A DNA stretch of 64,000 nucleotides from Ferrimonas gelatinilytica (GTDB taxonomy: Bacteria; Pseudomonadota; Gammaproteobacteria; Enterobacterales; Shewanellaceae), in contig NZ_BAABLF010000030.1 of the NCBI RefSeq assembly GCF_039544205.1, positions 62,001 to 126,000 on the forward strand, given 5' to 3'. How positions within the stretch are numbered: position 1 is the stretch's first letter; every line of letters begins with the position of its first letter. The translations under genes and the position numbers were made by a program. Shown here in pieces: positions 26,919-35,648 of this stretch. The notes under the pieces are model-generated. The model did no database searches. It was not told the origin of the DNA and saw only the letters and a program-made list of their open reading frames with translations.

Positions 26919-27392
26919 TCAGGGGCCGGTGTGGTAAGCATCGGTTCCCCAGAGAGCGACGGTGCTTAACGCGTGTTTGTGGCTGCCTTCACTCTCCTTG
27001 GTGGAATAGGAGAGATAAAGCAGGGTCTGGTTCTTTTCATCGAAAATTCTCCTTACTTTCAAAGATTTGAACAGGACGCTCTTGGATTGCTTGAACACCT
27101 GCTCCCCCCGCTCACTGCGATCGATGCGCTCAATGTCGGCGGCGTGGATGGGGCCGGTCTGTCGGCAGGCGATGCTGGAGTTGGAGGGATCCGCCAATGA
27201 CAGGTTGGCCTCTACCGAGGCGATATGGCAGGTCACACCGGGAATGAGCGGGTCGGCGAAGTCGCGGATCACCAAGTCTTTCAGAGTGAACCAGCCGAGG
27301 CTCACTTTGCCGGTATCCTTGCCGCAGCCAGCGAGCAGCAATGCGGCGAACAGTAGCAGCGTTTGGGATAAGCGTGTCCGGGCAGGGTACAT
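26919..27392 (-). CDS. creA: CreA family lipoprotein
   Basis: 157-residue protein of the CreA family (PF05981), named after the first gene of the E. coli cre operon but of unknown function. It has a lipoprotein signal ending in LLLAGC, then VSLGWFTLKDLVIRDFADPLIPGVTCHIASVEA, SIACRQTGPI and the SLKVRRIFDEKNQTLLYLSYSTKESEGSHKHALSTVAL segment. Two cysteines in the mature part are conserved in the family. The E. coli protein has an ordinary signal peptide, so the lipobox here is a small difference. No creBCD is nearby. Confidence 0.88.
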   Translation of the reverse strand: MYPARTRLSQTLLLFAALLLAGCGKDTGKVSLGWFTLKDLVIRDFADPLIPGVTCHIASVEANLSLADPSNSSIACRQTGPIHAADIERIDRSERGEQVFKQSKSVLFKSLKVRRIFDEKNQTLLYLSYSTKESEGSHKHALSTVALWGTDAYHTGP

Positions 27393-27579
27393 GGTGACCT
27401 CCTAAGGTGTGCCCCGTGGCGAGAGGGCGAAGAGTAGCGAAAGCCGATGGACGACGATAGGGGAAACCTGCCTCGTAGCCGTTCACGTTCAGGCTTGGTA
27501 AAACAACCTGGGGTAATTGGCCCCACAAAGGGTATGGCTTTGCCAAACTGTTAGGGAGCCACAGAATCTGGGAGCGCAC

Positions 27580-28974
27580 ATGATCCACCTTAACTGTCAC
27601 GGGGCGGCCGGAGAGGTGACCGGATCCCGCCATCTGCTCGAGTTCGACGGTCAGTCACTGCTGCTCGATTGCGGCATGCACCAGGGGCGGGAGATCACGC
27701 AACGTCTGCGTCGCGATGCGTTTGCCTTTCGGCCCAAATCCTTAACCGCAGTGGTGCTTTCCCATGCCCACCTCGATCACTCCGGGGCCCTGCCACTGCT
27801 GCTGCGCAAGGGGTACAAGGGCCCCATCTATTGCACGGCCCCCACCATCAACCTGCTGGCAGTGATGCTAAAGGATGCCTGTAACCTTTATCTGAGAGAT
27901 CTGGAGCGCCACAACCTGTGGCGACGGAGAAAGGGGCAGGCGGAGCAGGCACCCGTGTACGACATGGAGGATGTCCTTGCGGTGCTGGAGGCGTGTGTGC
28001 CCCTGGAGTATGGAAAGGCAACCGCCATCCTGCCCGGGGTGACGCTGACGCTGTTGGACGCCGGCCATATCCTGGGCGCGTCCATGGTGTACCTGGAGTT
28101 CGACGGCACGCAGGGGCATAAGCGGCTGCTGTTCTCCGGCGATCTCGGTAATGATGAGTCCCCACTGATGCGCGATCCCGCCCCGGTACCGGAGGCGGAT
28201 GTGGTGATGATGGAGAGCACTTACGGCGACCGCAACCACCGCAGCTATACCGATACCCTGCTGGAGCTGGAGCAGGTGCTCAACGCGGCCAAGGGCAGCG
28301 TGGTGCTGATCCCTGCCTTCGCCGTGGGGCGTACCCAGGAGCTGCTGTTTCAAATGGGCCGGTTCTACCACCAGGGCAAGCTGGCAAACTGGCATGTGGT
28401 GCTCGACAGCCCCATGGCGATCGAGGTGACGCAGATCTACGACCAGTGGCTGGAGCTGTTGGACCCGGCGGACAGGGCGGAGCTGGGGGCTGAGCAGAGC
28501 CTGACCCTGGAGCAGTTTCTGCCCAACCTGCACCTGACCGAAAATGCCCAGGACTCCATGGCGCTGAACGCCATCCGCTCCGGCCTTATCATCATCGCCG
28601 GCAGCGGGATGTGTAACGGCGGTCGCATTGTGCACCACTTTAAGCACCGTATCTGGCAGGAGAATACCCAAGTCCTCTTCATCGGCTTCCAGGCTCGGGG
28701 CACACTCGGGCGGTCGCTGGTGGAGGGTGAGAAGAAGATCAAACTGTTCGGCCAGCAATTTGCGGTCCGGGCGGGGATCCACACCCTGGGTGGCTTCTCC
28801 GCCCACGCGGATCAGCGCCAGCTGATGGCCTGGCTAGCGGCGGTTCCGGGTCGGCCCCGGGTTATCCTGGTGCATGGTGAGCCTGAAGCCCAAGCGACAC
28901 TGGCGGAGAAGATCCGCAAGGATCTTAAACTGGGTGTCGAGGTACCGGTTCGAGGGGACCACTTAACCCTGTAA
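27580..28974 (+). CDS. MBL-fold beta-CASP RNA-processing nuclease
   Basis: 464-residue metallo-beta-lactamase/beta-CASP/RMMBL protein, the family of CPSF73-like ribonucleases. The zinc motif is SHAHLDHSGALPLL, followed by the beta-CASP insert with ESTYGDRNH and IPAFAVGRTQELL, GSGMCNGGRIVHHF, and the C-terminal GGFSAHADQRQLMAW and ILVHGEPEAQ carrying the last ligands. ATG 27580 is preceded by GGGAGC. The physiological RNA target in gammaproteobacteria is not known. It is divergent from creA. Confidence 0.9.
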   Translation: MIHLNCHGAAGEVTGSRHLLEFDGQSLLLDCGMHQGREITQRLRRDAFAFRPKSLTAVVLSHAHLDHSGALPLLLRKGYKGPIYCTAPTINLLAVMLKDACNLYLRDLERHNLWRRRKGQAEQAPVYDMEDVLAVLEACVPLEYGKATAILPGVTLTLLDAGHILGASMVYLEFDGTQGHKRLLFSGDLGNDESPLMRDPAPVPEADVVMMESTYGDRNHRSYTDTLLELEQVLNAAKGSVVLIPAFAVGRTQELLFQMGRFYHQGKLANWHVVLDSPMAIEVTQIYDQWLELLDPADRAELGAEQSLTLEQFLPNLHLTENAQDSMALNAIRSGLIIIAGSGMCNGGRIVHHFKHRIWQENTQVLFIGFQARGTLGRSLVEGEKKIKLFGQQFAVRAGIHTLGGFSAHADQRQLMAWLAAVPGRPRVILVHGEPEAQATLAEKIRKDLKLGVEVPVRGDHLTL

Positions 28975-29071
28975 GCGGGTAGTCACACCGGTACAGTCAC
29001 TGCCGCCTGAGTCGTGTTCCCGCGGTGGGATTTTGCTATCCTGCTGGCACGAATTTCCACTGGGCAGCAAG

Positions 29072-29719
29072 ATGAAACATCAAATCGTTTCCGTTACCCC
29101 ATTTCAGCAGAACTGTTCGCTGGTATGGTGTGAGCAAACCAACAAGGCCGCAGTGATCGACCCCGGCGGCGACATCGACAGGATCCTCGAAGCGGCGCAA
29201 CAACAGGGTGTGACCATCGATCAGATCTGGCTTACCCATGGCCACATCGATCATGTGGGTGGCGCCACCGCACTGGCGGAGCAGACCGGCGTGGCGATCA
29301 TTGGGCCGCACAAAGCGGACAATTTCTGGCTTGATTCCCTGGGTAACCAGTCGCAGATGTTCGGTTTCCCGATGCTGGCCAGTTTCACCCCGACCCGTTT
29401 CCTGGAGGAGGGAGACGTGCTGACCCTCGGTGAGGAGCAACTGGAGGTGCTGCATACCCCGGGTCATACGCCGGGCCACATCGTCCTGTTCCACCGGGGT
29501 GAGAAGCTGGCGTTCGTTGGTGATGTGCTCTTCCACGGCTCCATCGGCCGTACCGATTTCCCCCTCTCCAATCACGAAGATTTAATCCACTCCATTACCC
29601 AGAAGCTCTGGCCCCTGGGTGATGAGGTCGCCTTTGTGCCCGGACACGGCCCCGGTGCCACCTTTGGCGATGAACGTCGCTCCAACCCCTTTGTCGCAGA
29701 CGCCGTACTGCAAGGTTAA
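29072..29719 (+). CDS. gloC: Type II glyoxalase GloC (YcbL-type MBL-fold hydrolase)
   Basis: 215-residue hydrolase, same length as E. coli YcbL/GloC, which cleaves S-lactoylglutathione in methylglyoxal detoxification. The start MKHQIVSVTPFQQNCSLVWCEQT is the YcbL N-terminus and fixes ATG 29072. Metal-binding THGHIDHVGG, HTPGHTPGHIVLF and the C-terminal PGHGPGATFGDE are intact. A small periplasmic protein gene starts six bases after the stop and is probably co-transcribed. Confidence 0.9.
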   Translation: MKHQIVSVTPFQQNCSLVWCEQTNKAAVIDPGGDIDRILEAAQQQGVTIDQIWLTHGHIDHVGGATALAEQTGVAIIGPHKADNFWLDSLGNQSQMFGFPMLASFTPTRFLEEGDVLTLGEEQLEVLHTPGHTPGHIVLFHRGEKLAFVGDVLFHGSIGRTDFPLSNHEDLIHSITQKLWPLGDEVAFVPGHGPGATFGDERRSNPFVADAVLQG

Positions 29720-29725
29720 CGAACA

Positions 29726-30193
29726 ATGAAAAAACAGATCTGTGCCCTGGCGATGCTGCTGGGCCCCTTGATGGCCCCCGCTTCGGCACTGGAATTGGGG
29801 CAGCCGCTGCCCTACCTGACCCTGGATGATCAGCATGGTGAGGCCCATACCGTGAGCGCCGAGCTGAACGCCCTGGTGTTCACCCGTGACAAGGCGGCGT
29901 CCGATGTCGCAACGGAAGCCTTGACGGGGGTGACGCCGGAGCAGTTGGCAGAGTCGGGCATCGTTTATGTGGCGGACATTAGCGCCATGCCGGCGATCAT
30001 CACCAAGATGTTCGCCATGCCCAAGATGCGTAAGCAAAGCTTCCTGACCCTGCTGGACAACCAGGGGGCTGCGACCGCCAACTTCCCCGCCGAAGAGGGC
30101 AAGGTCAGCGTCATGCGCTTCGAAGCCGGTCAGTTTCAGGGCGTAGAGTACCTTGAGGACGGTGACGCGTTGCGGACCCGGCTGGGGCTCTAA
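29726..30193 (+). CDS. Predicted periplasmic protein, unrecognised family
   Basis: 155 residues with a signal peptide (MKKQICALAMLLGPLMAPAS, cleavage after SAL or ASA). The mature protein begins LELGQPLPYLTLDDQHGEAHTV, which resembles the first strand of a thioredoxin or peroxiredoxin fold, but it has no cysteine, so it cannot act as a thiol oxidoreductase. Other visible segments are LVFTRDKAASDVA and FAMPKMRKQSFLTLLDNQG. I do not recognise a characterised homologue. It follows gloC closely and ends in a strong terminator. Confidence 0.75.
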   Translation: MKKQICALAMLLGPLMAPASALELGQPLPYLTLDDQHGEAHTVSAELNALVFTRDKAASDVATEALTGVTPEQLAESGIVYVADISAMPAIITKMFAMPKMRKQSFLTLLDNQGAATANFPAEEGKVSVMRFEAGQFQGVEYLEDGDALRTRLGL

Positions 30194-30215
30194 CCGGGCC
30201 TGCTACCTTGTTGGG

Positions 30216-30245
30216 AAAAAACGCCGAGCCTCGCTCGGCGTTTTT
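30216..30245 (+). terminator. Intrinsic terminator after gloC and the periplasmic protein gene
   Basis: Stem AAAAACGCCGAGC with GCTCGGCGTTTTT, three-base loop, T tail to 30245. Because of the leading A run it may also work on the minus strand. Confidence 0.93.
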
Positions 30246-30340
30246 GCATTTATGGCCATTCATGACAAAGGAATCGAGCCGCACCGCTCCCGGCTGTGAG
30301 TCAGTACCTGCTCTGAACGGGCGGGGGAGGGAGTAGAGAT

Positions 30341-30375
30341 AAAAAAACGCCCCGCTCAAAGAAACGGGGCGTTTT
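30341..30375 (-). terminator. Intrinsic terminator of the mtrCAB unit
   Basis: On the minus strand AAAACGCCCCG pairs with CGGGGCGTTTT and is followed by a T run (complement of the A run at 30341-30347). It lies 16 bases after the mtrB stop. Confidence 0.92.
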
Positions 30376-30390
30376 GATTTTAAGCAACGC

Positions 30391-32373
30391 TTACAGGCTG
30401 TAGCTGAAGGAGAGCATCATCATGTGCGCGTTGTAGTTGTGGTTGAGGTTACCCAGAGTGTAGAGCTTGACGGCGTCATTGCCAATATTGCCGATGTTGG
30501 CAAAGTCGCTGTCCTGGTAACGCTCGTAACGGTAATCCAGGCGCAGGCCGATCCGCTCGGTCACCGCGTAGTCACCGTAGAAGTTTACGCTGTGGCTGGT
30601 GGCAAAGTAATCACCGTATTCACCGGGGGTCACCACGGTGACGGTGGTCTCGCTTTCGGAGTCGGCGTAGAGGTAATCCAGACCCAGGGTCAGCTTGTCG
30701 TTCACCAGGCCACCGTAGGCCATGCCGGCACCCGCATTCAGGAAGCTGTCTTCGATCTGATCGAAGCTGCTGCCGGTGCTGAAGCGGTTGTTCTGCTCGG
30801 ACTCAATCCACTGCTGACCAACGAAAGCGTGCAGGTTCAGATTGTCCGTCGCGCCCCAGTTCAGGTTCACATCGTAACCGTAGTCGTCGGCGTTGAGCAG
30901 GCCCACCAGGGTATCGCTGTAATCATCGTTGGCGTAGCGCAGGGTAGCATCGATGGCCAGACTGCTGAGCGGGGTGTAACCGATCTTCAGCTGGGCCTCG
31001 ACGCGATCCCGATCCGCCAGGTTGTAGCGACGCAGCAGGGCGTTCTCCTCCTCGGAGGTGGCGCGGGCCGCCTCGAACTTGGAGCCGTCCCGGCTGCTAT
31101 AGCCAGCCTTGAGGCCGAAGTCCCAATTGTCCAGGCTGGTGACGCGCAAGCGACCCCAGACACCCTGGTCTTCGGTGGTCTCCCGCTCCAGATCACTGCG
31201 CTCGACCTGCTTGTAGTCGTAGCCAGCGTCGAAGCGGTAACCCTGGGCGATGCGGTAGCTGGCTCCGATCTTGGCCGTATGACGAGTGCTGTCATAGCGG
31301 GCACGCTCAGAGATGTCGCCGGAGAGTGCGTCCACGGTGACGGTGTTACCGCCCAGAACCGAGGAGTTGTTGTCCCGATCGCTGTAGTCGTAGCTGGCGG
31401 TCAGGCGCAGCCCCCGGGTGGCTGTGGAGGCGATGCGGAAGTTGGCATCGGTGGTTTCCACCTCACCATCCAGTCCGTTGATGCCGCCGATCTGCACCTG
31501 GTTGTTGTTCTGGCTCATCTTGCCGCTGACGATGCGCCCGGCAAAGTGGGTCCGATCCAGCGCGTACTGGCCATTGGCCATGATGTGGTAGGACTCGTTG
31601 CTCGGGGCGTTGCTCATAGCCGCCTGATGGAAGCCAAAGTCGAACTGGTTCGGCAGGTTGTTATCGTACTGGGACGCGATGTAGGCGACGCCCGCGTGCC
31701 AACGTTGGCCGGTAAGCTTGGCCCCCGCTTCCCAACGATCCGTGGTGCTGTCGATGGGCGCAGCCAGGTTCACACCGCCACCGGAGTAGATGGAGGCGCG
31801 GCGGTTACCGGTTTTGTCTTCCCGCTGGAAGTTGGTGTAAGCGGTCCAGAAGTCCCCGCCCAGATCCAGGGCGAAGCCGTACTTCTCCCGCTTCACTTTC
31901 AGGTCGTGCTCGACATCGCTGCCGGTATCGACGAAGCGATCCCCCTCCAGAGCGAAGGGGCTCAGCGCACCATCCACATCCCAGTGAGTCTGGGTGCCGT
32001 AATTGAAGGCGAGATTAACCCAGTCCGCTTTGCCGCCGGAGAGGGTCAAAGAGCCGTTGTCACTGCCCAGCCGGTTGGCTTTCATGTCAGCGCGGTAGCC
32101 TTTGTCGCCACGGTAGCGAACGTCGGCATTGACCGCACCGGCAAAACCGTCGGTGTCACCCAGACGGTTGGCGGCGTGGTTGTCCTCGGCCTCAACGGCA
32201 CCGACAGAAACGCCCACCTTGCCGCTGTAGCCGTTCACCGGCTCGCAGCGTTTACAGGCCCAGCGGGAGGTGTCGACACTTTCCAGGTTGGCTTGCGCCA
32301 GCCCGTAGTTGGCCATGGCCGCGCCGGAGAAGCTCGCCAGCGCCAGGGTGATAAGATTCAAACGTGTTTTCAT
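30391..32373 (-). CDS. mtrB: MtrB-type outer-membrane barrel for extracellular electron transfer
   Basis: 660-residue outer-membrane beta-barrel that sheathes the decahaem MtrA and docks a surface cytochrome, forming the transmembrane electron conduit. It has a signal peptide (MKTRLNLITLALASFSGAAM, cleavage after AMA), the N-terminal CXXC motif Cys40-Lys-Arg-Cys43 characteristic of MtrB proteins, and alternating amphipathic strands to the end (MMMLSFSYSL). It starts 13 bases after mtrA, which is always its partner, and ends the mtrCAB unit at the terminator. A second homologue, MtrE, is encoded at 43116. Confidence 0.95.
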   Translation of the reverse strand: MKTRLNLITLALASFSGAAMANYGLAQANLESVDTSRWACKRCEPVNGYSGKVGVSVGAVEAEDNHAANRLGDTDGFAGAVNADVRYRGDKGYRADMKANRLGSDNGSLTLSGGKADWVNLAFNYGTQTHWDVDGALSPFALEGDRFVDTGSDVEHDLKVKREKYGFALDLGGDFWTAYTNFQREDKTGNRRASIYSGGGVNLAAPIDSTTDRWEAGAKLTGQRWHAGVAYIASQYDNNLPNQFDFGFHQAAMSNAPSNESYHIMANGQYALDRTHFAGRIVSGKMSQNNNQVQIGGINGLDGEVETTDANFRIASTATRGLRLTASYDYSDRDNNSSVLGGNTVTVDALSGDISERARYDSTRHTAKIGASYRIAQGYRFDAGYDYKQVERSDLERETTEDQGVWGRLRVTSLDNWDFGLKAGYSSRDGSKFEAARATSEEENALLRRYNLADRDRVEAQLKIGYTPLSSLAIDATLRYANDDYSDTLVGLLNADDYGYDVNLNWGATDNLNLHAFVGQQWIESEQNNRFSTGSSFDQIEDSFLNAGAGMAYGGLVNDKLTLGLDYLYADSESETTVTVVTPGEYGDYFATSHSVNFYGDYAVTERIGLRLDYRYERYQDSDFANIGNIGNDAVKLYTLGNLNHNYNAHMMMLSFSYSL

Positions 32374-32386
32374 CGATGTCCCTTCC

Positions 32387-33322
32387 TTAGCGCATCAGCT
32401 TGCTGCCATCGGCGTGGTTGGAACCATGCACCTGGTTGTGGCAGTTGAGGCAGCTTTGGCCGCCGGTGTGGATGGAGGTGCCATCGCGATCGGCGTTGTG
32501 GCCCTGGTGACATTCCAGGCACAGCTGCGGGGCGCGGCGATCCAGCATCCCTTCGTTGACGCTACCGTGCGGGTTGTGACAGCTGGCGCAGTTTTCCGTG
32601 ACCGGCTGGTGCTCCCACAGGTAGGGGCCGCGTTTTTCGGCGTGACAGCTGTAGCAGGTGTCGTTGATGCTGAAACCGGTCAGGTCGGCTTCAGACATGG
32701 TGCCGTGGGGGTTGTGGCAGGAGCTGCAGGTCATCTCGCCCCACTGCATCGGATGGTGAGAACGTTTGTTCATGTCCATCTTCTGCTGGGTGTGGCAGCT
32801 GGTGCAGGTTTCCACTTCGGTGGTCTTGTCCAGGATAGGATCCTGGGCGACGTGCACCTGGTGACAGTCGGCACAGGCCACCTCTTCCAGGTTGTGGGTC
32901 GCGTTGTGCCAGGCCATCCGCTCCTCGTCCTGGTGGCAGGATAGACAGACGCTGTTCTGCTTTTCCGCGGACAGAGGGGTGTCACCCCCGAAGGTGATCA
33001 TCGGTTCGTTCTTGTTACGGTGGTTGCCCTGCGGCCCGTGACAGGCTTCGCACTGCAGGCCGGCCATGGGGCTCTTGGACTGGTCCATACGGCCATGCAC
33101 GCCGTCGAACAGTTCCATCACCTTATCGCTGCGGCGGTGACACATCAGGCAGCCATCGGCGCCCTGCTTGGAGTAGTTGCCTTCGGCAAATTTGGCGTCC
33201 AGCGCCGCTTCGTACTCCGCCTGGGGCATGGCGTGCCAGGTGGTCGCTTGAGCACCGGCGGTCAGCCCGAGGGCCAACAGGGTACTGCCAAGCAGGCTCG
33301 CCATCATCGTTTTCATACGCAT
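32387..33322 (-). CDS. mtrA: MtrA-type periplasmic decahaem cytochrome (DmsE family)
   Basis: 311-residue c-type cytochrome with a signal peptide (cleavage after AQA) and exactly ten CXXCH motifs from about residue 58 (CLMCH) to about 297 (CLNCH). In the Shewanella complex MtrA sits inside MtrB and carries electrons from periplasmic carriers to MtrC. Spacing and order of the motifs match the other decahaem here (MtrD), and both begin the first haem with CLMCHRR. It lies between mtrC (59 bases, containing a hairpin) and mtrB (13 bases). Confidence 0.96.
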   Translation of the reverse strand: MRMKTMMASLLGSTLLALGLTAGAQATTWHAMPQAEYEAALDAKFAEGNYSKQGADGCLMCHRRSDKVMELFDGVHGRMDQSKSPMAGLQCEACHGPQGNHRNKNEPMITFGGDTPLSAEKQNSVCLSCHQDEERMAWHNATHNLEEVACADCHQVHVAQDPILDKTTEVETCTSCHTQQKMDMNKRSHHPMQWGEMTCSSCHNPHGTMSEADLTGFSINDTCYSCHAEKRGPYLWEHQPVTENCASCHNPHGSVNEGMLDRRAPQLCLECHQGHNADRDGTSIHTGGQSCLNCHNQVHGSNHADGSKLMR

Positions 33323-33352
33323 AGTAATGCCTTATCTCTTCTTTGCTCTCGA

Positions 33353-33374
33353 CGGGAGGGCCGAAGCCCTCCCG
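33353..33374 (-). other. Stable intergenic hairpin between mtrC and mtrA
   Basis: Minus-strand RNA would fold CGGGAGGGC-UUCG-GCCCUCCCG: nine GC-rich pairs closed by a UUCG tetraloop. No T run follows, so it is not a standard terminator. It begins 8 bases after the mtrC stop and could shield mtrC mRNA from 3' exonucleases or allow partial read-through into mtrAB. Confidence 0.75.
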
Positions 33375-33381
33375 AGCGGGT

Positions 33382-35358
33382 TTAGAACTGCATCGCCTGG
33401 GCCGCGCCCTTGTTGAAGGTCACGGTGTGATCTTCCAGGGTCGGAGCGTGGCAGTAGAAGCAAGACTCGGTCTGGGCAGCGGCATCGGCTTCAACACGGT
33501 CACCGTTGATGACGGCACCGGCCCAGTCAACCATATGGTCTTCCAGGGTGATGCCACCGATGTCCTTGTCCAGCTCGCTGTGACAGGCGATACAGGTGGC
33601 CGCACGCGGGGTGCTGTAGAGCGCGCCAGTGTCGCCGGCGCCGGTGTTCAGTGCACCCTTCACCTTGAAAGAGTCCAGTTCAAAACCGGTGTGGCACTGG
33701 GCACAGTCGGAGATGATCCCCTCGCCGCCGTGGCGGACGTGCAGTTTCATCTCGATGGCCCCCTTGGTGGTCGGCGCGTAGGTGCCTTCCGGGGTGTGGC
33801 AGGAGGCACAGTCGCCCACTTTCACGTTGTCATTGAGCACGAAACCGGTGTGGTGGCTGCCGTTGTGCAGCTGGAAGCTGTCGGTGTGGCAGCCCAGGCA
33901 GTTGGCGTTGTCCAGGGTAGAGTGGCGCTGGGCAATCTCGTTACCTTCGGTGGCGACAAAGGCGGTGAACGCTTTGAGGGCCACTTTATCGGCGTCGTCG
34001 CTGCAGGCAACCAGCTCACCCATGTTGCCACAGACGCGCATCCCAACCAGGGTAAAGGCGGTGGCGGCGTCACCCTCACCGAAGGGAAGGACCTTGGTGG
34101 TGTGGGTCAGCTTACCGTCGACGATGGCCGCCGGGATCGCGTCACCAGTCAGGGCGGCAGAGTCTTTGCCGTAGTAGCCCAGTTGCGGGAAGTTCGGCCC
34201 AATATTGGAGACAAATTCCGCCATGTCGATGCTGTTGGCGATCTCGCCGGCGTCGATGGCGTTGCCTTTGTTGGCGAAGCTGACGGCCACGGTGACGCTG
34301 TTGTCTTCGTTGATGGTCGACTCGGCGCTGAAGGTGACGTCGTCGATGATCATGCTGATGGCATCGAAGTCTTTCATGTGGGCGTCGTAGGTGCCGATCA
34401 CCACACCGGTGCCTTCGGCGGTGTGACAGGAAGCACACTGGCTGTTGTCACCCTGCTGCTTCATGTGGGCAGTGGGGATCGGGAAGCGGCGGCCGCTGCT
34501 GTCATCGATGCCATCGTTGTGGCAGACGGCGCAGCTTTCCACGGTGGGGACATTCATCCAGTTGCCCCACTCACCGAAGCCTTCCAGGTCTACGTGACAG
34601 GTGGAGCAGTCTTTGAAGGCCGGATCGAAGCCGGACATTACGTGCTTATCGTGCACGATCAGGGTCAGGTCGCGACTCTGGGTACCCGCATCGTCGTGAC
34701 ACATGGTGCAGGTCTGGTAGTCGTTGCCGCGGTCAAAGCGGTCGGAGCCGTCGCCGCGGTTGGTTTTGTGATAAACAGCGACATCGTCACTATGGCAGGC
34801 AACACAGGCTTCGCCATCAACGGTGTTGTGTGAGTAGCGGGCTTCGGAACCATCGGCGGCGAAGGTGGCGAAGGCCTCGGTGTAAGGCACCGTGGTTTTG
34901 CCATCAATCAAAGTACCTGGGTCGACAATCAGGCCGACCTTCTGGGTCAGAGCGTCGTTGACGTTGTCGCGGTTTTCGAAGGTGATCTGGTAGTAGCCGT
35001 TCTTCTCGTCGACGATCTCGTTTTGAGATTTGTTCAGGCTTTCCCAGCCTGCACGCTCACCGACACCACGCTCACCCACAGGGTGCAGCTGAGTACGGCG
35101 GGCAGTGAAGCCCTGGAGGCCAACGACGGACTCATCGTTTTCGTTGGTGGCCAGCACAGTGATGGTGGTGTTGGCGCCATGGTTGGCGACATCCACGACG
35201 TCCAGGTTGAGGGTATTGATCACCTCGGCGGGTTCACCGCCGGGGCGGCCCGGTTCGCCGGGCTTGCCATCATTACCGTCGTCACAGCCCGCCAGGCCGG
35301 TGGCCAGGACAGCTGCGATGGCGCTGAGGCGCCAGAGTTGTTTTTGGTTTGTCATCAT
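33382..35358 (-). CDS. mtrC: MtrC-type outer-membrane decahaem lipoprotein cytochrome
   Basis: 658-residue surface cytochrome of the OmcA/MtrC family, the terminal reductase of the MtrCAB conduit. It has a lipobox (LAGC at 22-25), a Gly-Pro-rich linker, an N-terminal beta domain, five CXXCH motifs at about 185-312, a second beta domain, and five more at about 487-637. The second beta domain holds a Cys443-X8-Cys452 pair; this CX8C disulfide is typical of MtrC and MtrF and has been linked to flavin binding. Length and position just upstream of mtrAB match Shewanella mtrC. Two adjacent ATGs (35358, 35355) follow CAGGGAATAG. Confidence 0.93.
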   Translation of the reverse strand: MMTNQKQLWRLSAIAAVLATGLAGCDDGNDGKPGEPGRPGGEPAEVINTLNLDVVDVANHGANTTITVLATNENDESVVGLQGFTARRTQLHPVGERGVGERAGWESLNKSQNEIVDEKNGYYQITFENRDNVNDALTQKVGLIVDPGTLIDGKTTVPYTEAFATFAADGSEARYSHNTVDGEACVACHSDDVAVYHKTNRGDGSDRFDRGNDYQTCTMCHDDAGTQSRDLTLIVHDKHVMSGFDPAFKDCSTCHVDLEGFGEWGNWMNVPTVESCAVCHNDGIDDSSGRRFPIPTAHMKQQGDNSQCASCHTAEGTGVVIGTYDAHMKDFDAISMIIDDVTFSAESTINEDNSVTVAVSFANKGNAIDAGEIANSIDMAEFVSNIGPNFPQLGYYGKDSAALTGDAIPAAIVDGKLTHTTKVLPFGEGDAATAFTLVGMRVCGNMGELVACSDDADKVALKAFTAFVATEGNEIAQRHSTLDNANCLGCHTDSFQLHNGSHHTGFVLNDNVKVGDCASCHTPEGTYAPTTKGAIEMKLHVRHGGEGIISDCAQCHTGFELDSFKVKGALNTGAGDTGALYSTPRAATCIACHSELDKDIGGITLEDHMVDWAGAVINGDRVEADAAAQTESCFYCHAPTLEDHTVTFNKGAAQAMQF

Positions 35359-35603
35359 CTATTCCCTGCAAAAGAATATGGGGCACGTTGTTATGCCGGA
35401 CCTGTTGTGTTGTCCTCTGCCGGTAAAGTCAGGCAAGGGATCTGGTCAATGGGTTTTATAACAATTTCACACGAGTTAAACCGTGACTTGAGTCAGTGAT
35501 TTATTGAGCTTTTTCAATGCTGTCACTGCTTTTTGATCTGGCTCCTTGGTGGCTGAAAAAAACTCACGCCGGACGCGAAGATTTGTGACCTGGCACGCAA
35601 ATA
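35359..35603 (-). promoter_or_regulatory. mtrCAB promoter region with CRP-like half-site and a palindrome
   Basis: Gap between omcA and mtrC. On the minus strand TGTGA (complement of TCACA at 35467-35471) lies in GTGTGAAATTGTTATAA, a CRP-like half-site without a good second half. A 12-base inverted repeat TGACT-TG-AGTCA spans 35484-35495. CRP control of mtr genes is established in Shewanella oneidensis; here it is only suggested. Confidence 0.4.
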
Positions 35604-35627
35604 AAAAGCGGCCCGAAGGCCGCTTTT
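35604..35627 (-). terminator. Intrinsic terminator after omcA
   Basis: Stem AAAAGCGGCC (35604-35613) with GGCCGCTTTT (35618-35627) and a four-base loop; on the minus strand it is followed by TTTAT. It separates omcA from mtrCAB. Confidence 0.9.
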
Positions 35628-35648
35628 ACATTATTCAGACAGGAACAA

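Noticed and set aside
30424..32448. Very long plus-strand open frame opposite mtrB, and similar long frames opposite mtrC, omcA, undA and mtrE
   Set aside because: They lie antisense to genes with clear signal peptides and haem or barrel motifs. Their translations are low-complexity Val/Ala/Gly/His-rich shadow sequences with no domain; high GC content keeps the opposite frames open.
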